DNA of 64,000 bases from Pempheris klunzingeri (lineage: Eukaryota; Chordata; Actinopteri; Acropomatiformes; Pempheridae): positions 28,744,978 through 28,808,977 of the forward strand of contig NC_092012.1 of assembly GCF_042242105.1 (NCBI RefSeq), read 5' to 3'. The notes beneath the pieces are model-generated. The model was given only the letters and a program-made list of their open reading frames with translations. It did no database searches and was not told where the DNA came from. Shown piece by piece: positions 26,814 through 39,818 of the stretch (its first letter is position 1; each line of letters opens with the position of its first letter). The position numbers and the translations under genes were made by a program.

Positions 26814-27276
26814 TCATGCCCTTCAAAATAAATTGGTCGTTTTCTAGTCTGACTTCACAACATCCGTTTTGAGTGTATTATAATTGATTCATTCCATATG
26901 ATCTATAAAATGCCCTTCATGATTTTAATTTAAGCTCAAGGTGATGTCTTTCAGTTGCCTGTTTTGTCCTAGCAGCAGTCCAAAAAGGTATTCCCTTTCA
27001 AATGATACAAAACAAAGACATATTGATTATCAAATCATTGTCAATTTCATGTCAATTAACTAATTAAGTATTGTTACAACACTGAAATTAAGTTAGGAAA
27101 AGTTGATTTCTGTTAAAAAAAAAAAAACTTTCCAGAAACCCAATACTACAACCATGGCAAGCCAATTAATTAAGTCATTAAGTAATTCACTTCTTACATT
27201 TCTTAAATAAATCTTTCTTTCCAGGAGCTACAATCACATTAAAGACACAGAAGATAAAATGGATCATTTCCCTTTG

Positions 27277-27282
27277 TTTATT
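27277..27282 (-). terminator. Candidate plekho2 polyadenylation signal (AATAAA)
   Basis: TTTATT on the plus strand is AATAAA on the gene strand, about 1.65 kb after the plekho2 stop and 650 bases before the ankdd1a start. A T-rich segment follows. Other signals may be used. Confidence 0.35.
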
Positions 27283-28926
27283 TGGGCAATAGCACATTTT
27301 TATCAAAGAGTACAAAATTATATCTAATATTAGAAAATATTCTTACATGCTCTAAATGGAGTGGCGCACAGTCTTAAAAACTACCCTCACATCTTTTGAC
27401 AAAGCATCGGACAAAAAATAGGGGGAATTCCTTCGAGTTCATGATTCAGATTACGAGGAACATCATTGATGAGCACAATCTGTAAGAGTGGTTAGTGAGA
27501 GCCAACAGGGCTGCTACAAACGCTTTGTGCGGTGATATGTACAATATCAGCATTAACAGTATCAATAACAAAACTATAATCCTTCTATGTGGGGTACAAG
27601 TAATTCACTTTGTTTTAATCACATGATTAGTCTGAAAAGATTATTTTCAGAAAACTCCTGAGCTATGTTGGTCCGTCCTTCCTCCCTCATCAACACTAAA
27701 CAGCATTTGCTGTAGTAAAATTATAAATTCCCTCATATAAACTGCCAGCAAAAACATTGTTTCTGAAAACAGAAAAAGGCCTCTTGAATCCATGAAGTAG
27801 ACCATTACCTCAGTATAAACTATTAAAACAGTGTAATTTGGTATTAACACTTTTTAGTACTTTTCGCATGTTCTCAATGTAACAGTACTGCTTTGTATTA
27901 TATTATTAATTCTCAAACTCTCAAGTAATTATTCTTGAAAACGTCCAATACTTCATATAAAACAAAAAAATATACAATACACAGTAGAACATTAAGCATT
28001 ACTTTCAGCTGCAGAGAAAGTTAAACTAGAAACGATTGCACATAGTTAATTAAGAGCGGACAGTTGCATGTGCTGAATAACAATCAAAAATGAGAGATTC
28101 CTGCCATTCTGCCCAAGTCCATCAATTGACCGTTCACCAAACACTGACCCCTGTAGCTAATCCTCCTGTCAGGCTTTCCATTCTCACACAGCACATGTAC
28201 AGCGTGCATTGATAACTCTTTCAGATGAACCTCTTGAAATTCTTAGTTACATCTGACCCAGCGAAGACAGACGAAGACAAAAGCAGCTTCTCATTTCTAG
28301 GTGCCAGTCGACCACTTTGCACATTGGACTGTCGTCGGCAGATTTTATCAGCTCACTTGATCTAAAATGCCGTCGGTATGATTCACTTCTACATTGGAAA
28401 AGGCTTTTCGGATGTATTTAACAAATAGAACACTGTGTAACACTGACTGGGGTTGCTGCAGTGCAACATTTCCCAAATCCAGGACAGAGCCGCTGGCATC
28501 ACTCTAAACTGAAAACATCCAAGAGCCGGGAATTAGTACATAGTGGATGTGCTTGTCATGAATGGGTCTTTTTTGTAAGCTCACTAACTATTGCAGTTAG
28601 TTAATGACGGGCTACTAGAAAGGCCTTAGAAGTAATGCTTAGTAATTACTGTACACAGTAAGCAAGTTATTAGGACATGCTAACGTTTGCAGCTAACTTT
28701 AGAGCTGACACACACTGTTCAGTCTGTTCCTTACACTTTTGCTCGCGATCTTCTTTGTAAATTAAATTTCACGTTTACTTCAGCCTCATTCAAACCACAC
28801 AGCATGTGGAGAAATCCAAAGCTTGACAGGCCTGCAGTGCCTATTTAAGGCTGCTAAGGTATGATGGGACAATCTCTGCTCAGGACAGGTGTTTAGCGAA
28901 TGGTCAATTCCATGTCAGCCTGACAT

Positions 28927-31900
28927 TCACCAGCTCTTCCTGTTGTTTGAGTTCTCTGCAGGTTTTAGTTTCTTGACCTCCCTGAGGACATGGTCGGCCC
29001 TCTTCAGCTTGTCCATGGCCTTGGCCAGCAGATCCTCCGGCATGTCCCTCCCGTCACCTCCCCTCTGGGATTGGGACACTCTGCTCAGGAGCGCGCTCGT
29101 GTTTTCCATCTCCACAGCCACCTCAGCCTCAAGCTTCATGACATCATCACCAGAAGCCTCGACGCTTTGGTCCACAACTCCGGTATGCTGTCTCACCGGA
29201 ATACTGCCTGAAAAGTCAGACAGCAGATCTCCAATGGAGGCTGACCTGGCCTTGGTCGAGGGTTTGGGAGGAGGAGTGGGCTCTGAGCGCCGGCAGGGAA
29301 AGACCTTTGATCTGACCTGAGGCTTGCATGCTGCCGGCGTTGGCTTTAAACTAACAGTGATCTGAATGTCGTCCTCGCTGGCATCCAACAAATCCAGACT
29401 AGGGTGGCTTCCTCTGAGCGCAGCAGTGGAAGCTGCCAGCGTGTCCTCACTCTCGGAACCCTCGCTGTCATCGTCTGAGTGCTGACCACTATCTACTGAT
29501 TTCTCCTCTGCCTTCTTTTTTTTCTCTTCGGGCAAGAGACAGAGCAGCGGACTGGGGCAGAAGTTATCAGTGACTGGGTCATTCAAAGAGACAATTACTG
29601 AAGGGACTTCGCTCTTGGGTAGAGGCTCTTCTGCCTGAGGAGAATCGGCTGAGGTATCTGAGGCTGTCTGCAGCAGCGCAGGAGGGTCCTGTCCCTCAGT
29701 CGGCTGTGTTCTCGTTGTTTTGTCTTCAATGTGTTGTGTGTTGGGCTTCACAAGTTTCTGTGGCTTTTTCTTGGTGGTTAGAAGAGGACTGGGGCTCTTT
29801 CTGAGTGGCTCTGAGGTTGTTTGCGGCTCATTGTCAGACGCCTTGGTGATGCCGTTGGTTGCAATTTCCCCCGATTCTTCTTCAGTAACCTGTTCTTCTG
29901 CCCTGGGACTCTCAGATTCATCATCACTAGCAAGAGCTTCTTTAGAGTCCAACTGCTCTGCCACAGCTGTTCCCATCCCCTCCTTCTCATCGTCTTCTTC
30001 CTTCTCCTTTTTCTCATCAGTTGTATCTTGAACCTCATGGTCTGGCTCCGCAGAGGGTTTCTTCTCTTTGGATGGAGGGGTAGGAGGGTGGGGGTTTGGC
30101 TTGGACTGTGACTGTGACTCTGCACTGCCACTCACGGAGCTGGGTTTGTTAGGAGGGGTTGGTGGTGGACCAGCCTTTTTCTTGGCATCAGGAGTCTTTT
30201 CAGCTTTAGCCTCCTCTGTAGCTTCTTCACCAGGTGAGACGCAGGGCTTGACTTCTTTCGATGGAGGCATCGGCGGCTTCAGGACCTTAAAACATGAAAA
30301 GATATTTCTAGGCCTGGTATACCAACATACACATTATATGGGTGAAGTTGGGTGATAGCATCATACACACCTTTTTCTCTGGGCCGCCATCCTTCTCAGG
30401 TTCGTCCTCGGGTGTTTCACTGGGTTTAGCCTCTTTGATTGGTGGCATGGGGGGTTTGATGACCTTTTTCTGGGGGATGACCTCTGGCTCAGTCTGAGCC
30501 TCCTCATCAGCACCCTTCTCTGGAGCTTCCCGGGCATTAGACGGAGACGGTGGGACTTTGATGGCCTCTTTTGGGGTCTCAGCGCCATCGACACTGGTGT
30601 GATGCGTCCCATTAGGCATTGTGGCATCCTCAAGGTCAAGATCCAAACGCAGGATACCATCAGATGACACAACTGCTACCTAGAGGGCAAAAAAAGATAA
30701 TAAAACAAGACAATTCACACAACTAAAAGCGAAAATATAGCATTCTCAAAATATCAAGGATACAAACAAAGGCAAAAAAGACTGGGGGGAGTCAGGTCAT
30801 ACTCACCAGTTTTTTAAAATTTACTTTTAATCCAGTAATCATAAGTATAGTATAATAAATACATCTAATATACATAACAGCAACTATTATTATATTAGAA
30901 TTAAAACTGAAGGTATGTTTAAGGTACCTTGAGCTTCTAAACCAAAAGAAAACTTGGTGAAACACTTGCTAGGGGAGCTAGAAAAGTATCAGTCCCACAT
31001 GAAATCATCAACAGGAACGGTTGAGTTTGATTTAGTCGCTTAGCAGACACTCTTACATCTCATTCATACTGTGTGTGTTTAACTCAATAAGAAATCCAAT
31101 GTGAGAAGGACAAGAAAACTTAACACAGAGCGGCGATTCACATCTAGACCTATTTACTGTGGCAGCGTCTTCAACACACACACAGATGAATGGATTCTAA
31201 GATATTCACACACACACACCAACACACACAAACCTCTTTCATGTGTATCCTGGTCGGCGGCCGTCGGTTACGGTTCCCTTTGGGCCTTGTCCGAGTAACA
31301 TGCTCTAAATTACTGCTTTCATCCACCTTCACCTGTAAAAACAATACGCTTATTCATTCACTTTCTCACTGAATCCATTTGAGCGTTTAATCGCCAAATG
31401 TGTATAAATTAAGTGGAATTTGTTATCCTGTGTGGGGACTGCACGTTATTTACCTCATCAAATACTTTGTTCTTTGCTCGACTGATGCCATCACTCAGAG
31501 CTTTGATCCAAGCCTCCTTCTCCTCTGCAGTCTGAGCTTGGAACTTCACATCATGGACCTGTCGGTCACATAAAGCAGAGAAATGACTCGTCAGGCGTAA
31601 AACATCCAAGGTGATACAGTCCAGAGGAACATCTCTTCTTTTACATTATAAGAATAAAATCTGAGAATTAAATGTGTTCATTTTAGGAAGCACTTCTAGT
31701 ACATTACACTGTCCACAAGATCCAAGACCAGAGCTGGCATAAAAGAGGAGCGAATGAAGCTTCTGTAAGGTCTTTTACAAGCACACATCATCATGTCTGC
31801 TTCAGATTTAGTAAGTTGGTAATCTCAGGTCATCACAGTGAAAACATCTTGGGTCTAGTGTTGTTAGTTCAGACACCAGTATGCACAGAATTAACTTGAA

Positions 31901-34900
31901 TGAGCTACAGCTGAGTAATTTTGGCCTGAAAACAGCCGTCATTACGGTTAAACATTTAACTACACCTTTTAAAGACACTGTAAAAGAAGAAATCAAGGCT
32001 CTTGTGGTGTGTTTCCACATTTCAACATACATTGTTCAACCCTACTGTCATGTACATATTGTCTTAGATTTCTTTCAATAAAAAATGTACTCTGTCTTGA
32101 ATTACAGTATAAAGTCTAAAGTCTAAAGTCTAAAGTCTAAATGTACCTTTCAAACTGCTTGTCTTCGCTCAAGAAGCTACAATTACAATCTTATTTCAGA
32201 AAACCTGTCCATGTATCTTCACATAAGAACCTTTAACCCTGTACTTTATATAGTATTACTGCACTTATTTCCTCTCTGATACTCACTCTGCCTCTTCACA
32301 CTTAACATTTCAGAGTGTGTCAACTCTATAAGTATTACTACAAATATAACTGTATGTAGCCATAGGTCTATAAGTATATAGGTAGTAGTGTAGTAGTAGT
32401 ATAAGTAGTATAAGCAGCCCCAGGTGGTTGGTTGTGAGACACACTGCTGCTGCTGCTTTAAGAAAGTCTTTTTGTCTGCTTTGGCACCGTTCAGCCACGT
32501 AGAGACAGAGCTGAAGAGGGTTACCCCGGAGAAACCAAGAGGCAGCCAAGTAGCTCCTCACATCCTGATCAGACCCACTCACTTTAGTCACACTCAACAA
32601 CCATAATAGAGCGCAAACTACCAGCAGATTTAGGAAACTCTGAGTTTAACAAATAGAGGATTGTTTTGAAATGTTGAATGATGGTATTTTAACTAGCAAA
32701 ACTATAATTCAGAGCAACATTTCCCTTTTTTTTTTTTACTTCCCTTTATTCAGAGACAACGGACAGCAGAACGCGCTGACGCATTAGACTATACATACTA
32801 CGGGCATATGTTATTTCTCAAAAGTCGTGTGTATCCTTGAGATCAGCAACAAAGGACTAACATGATGAATCCATTTCCTTCTTAATAAAACAAAGCTGAT
32901 TTTGGTGAGTGACACACGCACAAGTGAGCAATACTGTGTTTTTGTGAAATAGTGCATATACCTCTCTCTCTCTGCACACACACCGCCACACACACACACA
33001 CTTGGCTTGGAGTTAACAAGCCAAAGAATGTGACCAAGCATCCAAATTTAACTTTCAATACTTGCCACTCATATGTATGCTCATGCATGACAGATAAGGG
33101 ATACCTGTGAGGGCTCACACCTCGGACACCTAGGTCAGGTTAAATCGGGTATTCAAATGGGTCTCATAAACCACTGGGGTGTCCTTCCAGCTGGTCTAAT
33201 CAAGATGCAAAGAGGTAAGGCAGTGGCATGTCTCCCCAGGTAAGTGAATAGTTTGTGCTCATTAAACCTACCCCCCTATAGATTATTTTAATCTCAAAAC
33301 CACCAACCTTGGCTTTATTGTTAAGCCAGTGCACAAACATTAAAGTTAACCTCAATGAGGAAGTGACAACGACTCACAACAGCCCACAGCCTGACTGAAA
33401 CTATACTGCGGAAAGGTATGAAAAAACAGGCTGTCTCATGTTTCAGTATTTCAGATGCCTAACTTAGAGCAGATGGCTGATCTCAGACCAGATCTCCAGG
33501 TCTGCAGAATACATTTCCATCATGCATCCTTTAAAGCCATCCTACATATGCTTTGCTGGGATAACGGTGCTGGAACGATGGTTTACGTTTATGGGTGTCA
33601 TCATTTGTTAATACTGGCCAGCATAAGCCACTCCAGTCATTCCAGACCCAGTAAGGCTGTAGCACTCAAAGTTCACACATCCAGCAGTTGTAGCATTACC
33701 ATTCATTTGGAGCCAATAAGTCCAATATGAATTCTCTTTTGCCATCAAGCTCAGATCATGTGACTAAACTTCACTACTTCCAGCTTCTGTCTTTATATAT
33801 CACATTTCGACCACATCCTGTTGCTATGCAACACAAATTGATATTAGCTTCTTATTTTTAGTTTAGAACTACTTCAGACTGAATTCCCCTTTTTGAGATG
33901 GAAAATTACATGTGCTGCAATTTTATTGCACTATCTACTGTTCGTGGTCCCACTGTGCCATGTTCATTACAGCAGAGGTTATTTTTCCTTTTATTCCCAA
34001 AAGATAAGTCACTTTTGAATCTTTGTTGGAGCCGTCTGCTTTTGGGGAGCCACAAACAAGGGTGTTTGACCTATTTTGTATTAAGATGACACAAAGAAGA
34101 CACGTTTCTCAGCTAAATGCTTCAGGTAAACTGCTGGATGAATACTCATTATTATCTTTTTTGAAAAATATCTATTCAATAAACCAGTGGATTAAACTAG
34201 CAGGGAAAACTAATGCTATCTGTAAAAATCAATCAACAAACCCACAACAACAGACATGAAGAAGACAATTTTCCCATCACCTTCTTATCTATCAAAAAGG
34301 GTAGATAAAGAGCAGCCAAAAAGCACTTCAGTCACACCTCTCCCACTCCAAATGAATAGCTTGATTTAGATCATTTGTACAGCATCAGTCACTGTCTTGC
34401 TTGCTCTCTTCCTCCATTTGTGGGAAAATGTTCTTTTAAACATGACATGAGCGTCATTTACAGCAAAGCCTTTGTCTGATTATGCCATAGTTAGTCCTAC
34501 TTAATATATGTGCTATTGTATGTGAGCCGTGACATACTAATTATACTAAAATATAACCTTATTTAATATGTAACCATTGGAAATGGTGTTGTATTTCAGG
34601 TCTGTTTTCACCCAAAGCATCTCTCAGCTCACCTTATTCCCAGACTTCTGTGATCGAATCAGTATCAGTCTGTGCTTCTTCTTGAAGGCGCTCTTTATTT
34701 CATGACATTTATCATAGTTTTCCAGGTCAAGCCTCTCCAAGCAGTTCTGCAGGTTCTGCAACACATAAATACGGTTAAATTACCAGCAAATGTGTCATTA
34801 AAATGGACAGAAATATAGGATAGAACAGCAGTTGTTTATTCTGAATAAAAGATAACAGATAAAAGATAAAACAGAATAAAAGATAACAGATAAAAGATAA

Positions 34901-37900
34901 AACAGAATAAAAGATAACAGATAAAAGATAAAACAGAATAAAAGATAACATTACAGCATTTATATGACACTGTCCAGTAACATGGTGAAAACTGGTGACA
35001 GTGCTGCATGCATACGCAGGGAAGCAAACTTGTGAGAGAAGTGGCAGCATACCTCACTCTCATACACCACAATCTCTGTCTTCTCCACATGGACGTAGCG
35101 GTCCCTATAGGTTGCCAACAGTCGGCCGGGGGCCTTCTTCACCCAGCCAGCCTTAGCCAGGAACTTTGGCTCTTTACACTGGGCTGGGTCCTCTTTCACA
35201 CCCTACAATGACACAGAGGAAGGAAATCACACTCAAAACACAAACCAGGGTGCGTGCTGAGTACACTTTCACTTCATATTACACAGTATACCTGTACTAT
35301 AAAATGGCTAAGGTATTATACCAGTATGTTATTAAATCTTTATATTTTGGTCATGTATAATCCAACTTTTTAACAGCAACTTTTCCAACTTCCAACTTTT
35401 CATGCAAGGCCCAAATATGTTTTGGACTCCTTCAACAGCTCACATGTATTTAGGAATATGCACCATCTAAGCATCACTATGAACTAAAATGATCTAGTAA
35501 AGTTCACCCAGCCTTGGTAATGGCTGGTAATGGGTGCTCCACATTGCAGGTGTGTGCTCCACTGTGCCGACAGCGGTGACTCATTTAACATTATTTGTTG
35601 CAAGACACAAATGTTACCAGTGAAACAGCATTCAAACTCTTCTTAGTAAGACATCACCTTATGACTTACCATGGCTTCTTCCTGTTTTGACTCTCATGTG
35701 TTTGTATGTGAGATTTTCACCTTTTACATTGAATAACATCTGCTCCTACGGTCAAGGGAAGTGTGACCAATTAAGAAGAAATGTGCCAGTGCGATCACTT
35801 TGGGCTCAGATCGAGGTTGTGGGAAAAACACTACAGTGGAGAGTTTAAAGATTTTTGGTTTTGGAGAACTTGGGCAGAGCCAGCAGCTCTCACTTCTTTC
35901 CAGACGTTCTCATTTCTGCTCTCTTCTCTGGAAACCTGCAGGGCCTCTGATTTACTCTCTACTCACCCCCAACTCTATCTGCTTTGGACAGCATCTTTGC
36001 TCTGCACATCAGCTGCCTACTTATTTTGCGTGTTCGGTGATAGCATGTAGCCAACATCAGGGGTATCCGGTACAACATTAAAGAGCATGACATCAGCAGC
36101 TGCTGGGCAACACAAAACACAGCCACCAGTGCCATAAATAATGAACCTGTGAACAAAATATAAAGGAACTGAAACACTTTTGCATTCATAGTGAAAGTGG
36201 TGCTGTGCTCCTACACACTAACATGGTAAAAACACTCTTAAACTTAAAAAAACTCAGAAACATAACATCTGATGCCACCATATAGTTGGATACAGCTGTA
36301 GTCCACTGTCTTCTCAAGCCACTCTTAATCATAAAGCAGTTCTACTCGTGCTTATCAGTATACTCAGGTATTCGGATAATTTCTGAAATACGGCTGAATT
36401 CGGGGCTTATATTTACACTAGCATGGATGGGTGTTGACAACAATTGAAATTAATGTAGTTGCAATCGTAAAAGGTAAATTATCCAAACAACAGCATGGGA
36501 AGGCTCCAATCTTGAATCTCAGAATTCAGAGAAAGAAGTTTTTCAACATTCTAATTTTGTTCTGAAATGACACCCACACATCCTTCTCAGTATGTTTAAA
36601 ACGTTCATATTTATGGCCCACAGCATGATTTATTTTGCATTAGTGTGGGCATACATGCACATTAACTGAATGTGGAAAGCTAACTGTTAGCGGTAAAAAG
36701 AAGCTGTGTATTTAGCCATATAATGTCATTAGGTCAGCATGTTAAATAGTGTGGTTTGCGAAGTTCCTATGGACGCTTTGCCATTTATCTTATGATACTT
36801 CACCATTGCAATCTATTATTTCTGCAATGAATCCAAGCAGACAGGCTGATCTCTGCTAAATACAGACTTGTGTCTACATATATATAGACTTGTGGAGTAA
36901 GCACTGTGTAAAACCAGACACTCATTCTTCATGGTGACTAAAACACTAACAAGTGCAAAATTCACATCCTCTGTTTCTGTTGGAAGAACTTCCACAGGAT
37001 ACCTTTTTTTTTTTCTTTTTGGGGATTAGGTGGGAGGTCATCTCGCTGTTTTTTCCACTTTCACTGTAACTGCAAATGTGTCTCAACTTGGTAAACAGCA
37101 GTGCAGCTGCAAAGAAAGGAACGCCCGGCAGTGAGGAAAGACACGCCACACGGCGAGTGAGAAGAGCAAAAATAAAAAGCTTTAAAGAGGAGTGATAGTG
37201 CAAGTAGGATAGGTTGACCACAGAAAGACAAAGCAGCCTGTTTCTGTCTGTGCTGTCCAGAAAACCACCCTCGGGCTCAGGCTGGCCTTGGCATGCCTTT
37301 GACATGGGCGAACATGGAAAAAATTGATGGAGCTAGGTGGAACACTTTAGTACAGAGTTGCACTGACCAAACTCTTGCAATGGAGCAGCAATGAGAGATT
37401 TCCATTACTCAGGGCTCAGCTGGCTACTAGTGCTCTGCATATCAGATAATCAGTTGAAGGGCTCCAATTTTGGACTCACACAGGAAATCAGCTCTGCACT
37501 GAACACATTTACCCCAAACTATAAGCTGTCCTATCTGTGGTCTTGTAGTGACAGCTCACACCGATCAACTGACATCTAGGCAGATTAAAATAGCATGCAG
37601 AGCGGTGACATGCTGCAGTAAGTATCTGCAAGTATCTCATGCGAGCTGAGGCTTAAAAGAGGGCAAGAAAACAAAGCATGTGGAAGAGGCACACCTTAGA
37701 AGACATGTGTTTCTCATGAAGTTTTATGTCAGGGAGCATCTGGCATTCATTGATTTTCATGCTGACCTGCCCAGCTTGAACTCACCACAAGCCTCACTGG
37801 AGCTCACATTTTACCCCCGCTAACCCCTTAACGTTTAAAGCCGGGGGACGACAGCGTGGCTGGACCAATATGTTGTTCTGCTGGTATCATTAACCTTTTA

Positions 37901-39756
37901 CTAAGCCTTTAATGAACAATAATATCAGCATTTCTCACTTGAAAATTGTTCTGCTCAAAGATGCTCAAACCGTTGCGAGGATAAACTTCCTGTTTAGTGT
38001 CGTTACTCTCAATGTTGTCACAACCAAATGTGCTGCAATAAATGACAGAGCTGTCCACACACTACTATCAGAAACAGATACGGACTTAGTCTTTGCTCAG
38101 TGATTGCTCAGTCAATCATTTCACACATCTCAATCTGGAGAACATGCTTTACGTTGAAGCTTTAAACCTGCGACACTAAGGCCTCTGTTCTATGTGTCAC
38201 ACCTCAGACCACACGCTCTGCAGGGCTAAAGTCACTGACATAAATGCAACTTATGCTGTTTATAATTAGCCATTAAAAAGACACCCCTGTTAGTTCCTAT
38301 TATTTATGGAGAACTTTCTGCAAGTATCTTTTTGACCAAATCCAAAATAGCACACTGAATCTACAGGCTAAAACTGGCCGGACGACAATCCTTGCATCAA
38401 TCCCGCAGAACTCAATGGAAAAACATTTGAACGTGTGTAAAGGTTGACGTTACAGGCCAGGACAAGTAACCTCATGTGATGGTGGTGCAGGAGGGCAGCA
38501 ATGGGGTTTCTCTCCGTTTTTCTCACCAACTGATTGCTCACAGGGAGTGAGTAAGTTATACAAATAGCTGTGAGTAACCATTTAGAGTTTAGAGAAATTC
38601 AGAGAGTTCCCGAAACAATCTTTCACCTCTCACTCTGCTTCACACAGATTTACTTTAAGTAACTTGCTCTAAAATTGCAGAGTAGGCCGACCTAGTGTAA
38701 CGAAAAAGTGGTTCAAGACGGTTAATGGACACTGAAAGATGCTTGATTCTATATTTATAAGTTAATATGCAGAGGGAAGCACATTTGTCAAATAAATAGT
38801 GCTGTGGGGAATACTGCATGGCTAATCAGCTGTTTGGTAAACTCGGTTTAAACAGACTGAAATGAAGCAGCTATGGACTTACTGTAAATGATGTCCAGAG
38901 CTGCCAAACACACTGCTGCATCTGCAGGGACTCCCCCACTATGAACCAAGAGGCCAGTTACTGGCACTTCTCTGTCATCATGTTGCTTCAGAAAGCAACA
39001 AATATGGTCTAATATGAGCTGAAACAACAGAATCTGACAGCCAGGCTCTTTTTCCCATGTGTCTGTCCCAGACATTGGATCCTTGTGCTCAGGTGGACTG
39101 TGTATTTGCCTCAACCAGCTAATAGAAGCACACCTAAGTCACTTTGTATTTGGTGCGACATTTTTAACAGCGGCTTGAAAACTCCCTTAATTGTGGAATT
39201 TAATAATCATGCAAAATGATGGCGGTCAGCTCGAATAATTGCGATCATATAATAATTGCCTTGCTGCGACTAATGATTATTTTCACTGCTGATTAAAGGA
39301 AGATAGAGACAAACATATTCAGGTTTCAACGAAATGAAAAGAGAAAGCAGCAAAACCTCAAACTGGAAAAGTGGGATCCTGAAAGTATTTGGCAATTCTT
39401 CTTGATAAATGACTAAAAGATGATTGACATTATTTCCAATTAATTTTCTACTGATCAATGAATTATTTTATTGACAAACTGTATTTTTGGGCTGTAGCTG
39501 ACCTGAGCTGAAGGGAAAACCAGGCCCAGTTTGTAAAGAGGCGGGGATTGCAAACAGACAGCAAAATTAGTAGAACTTGCCAAAAGAAGACAGACAAAGC
39601 AGTGCCCAGTCATGACCATGACTCACTTCCTGTTAAATGCGTGGGTACCAAACTAAAACTGGAGCGTCACAGTCAAACAAAGAGAAATATTAGAAAAATT
39701 CTCTTGGCGAGCCATAAAATCCGTGGTGATGGCTGGGCCAACTTTTCTCCACAACC

Positions 39757-39818
<62 letters not shown>

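Larger units (their letters stand above)
26627..28926 (-). other. ankdd1a promoter and plekho2 3' UTR
   Basis: The first 200 bases or so are the ankdd1a promoter side. The rest, up to the plekho2 stop at 28927, is AT-rich and free of recognisable coding sequence, as expected of a long plekho2 3' UTR. The two genes are therefore close, in tandem on the minus strand. Confidence 0.55.

Noticed and set aside
28889-30111. Plus-strand frames of 73-143 codons opposite plekho2 exon 7
   Set aside because: They are complements of the GAG/AAG-rich coding strand and have no independent signal.
36946-37305. 119-codon minus-strand frame in plekho2 intron 1
   Set aside because: The end runs through a poly-lysine stretch derived from a T-run and nothing resembles a known protein.
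39757-39816. (ATCT)n read as a CRISPR-like array or coding repeat
   Set aside because: Simple tetranucleotide microsatellite without spacers, in a vertebrate intron.
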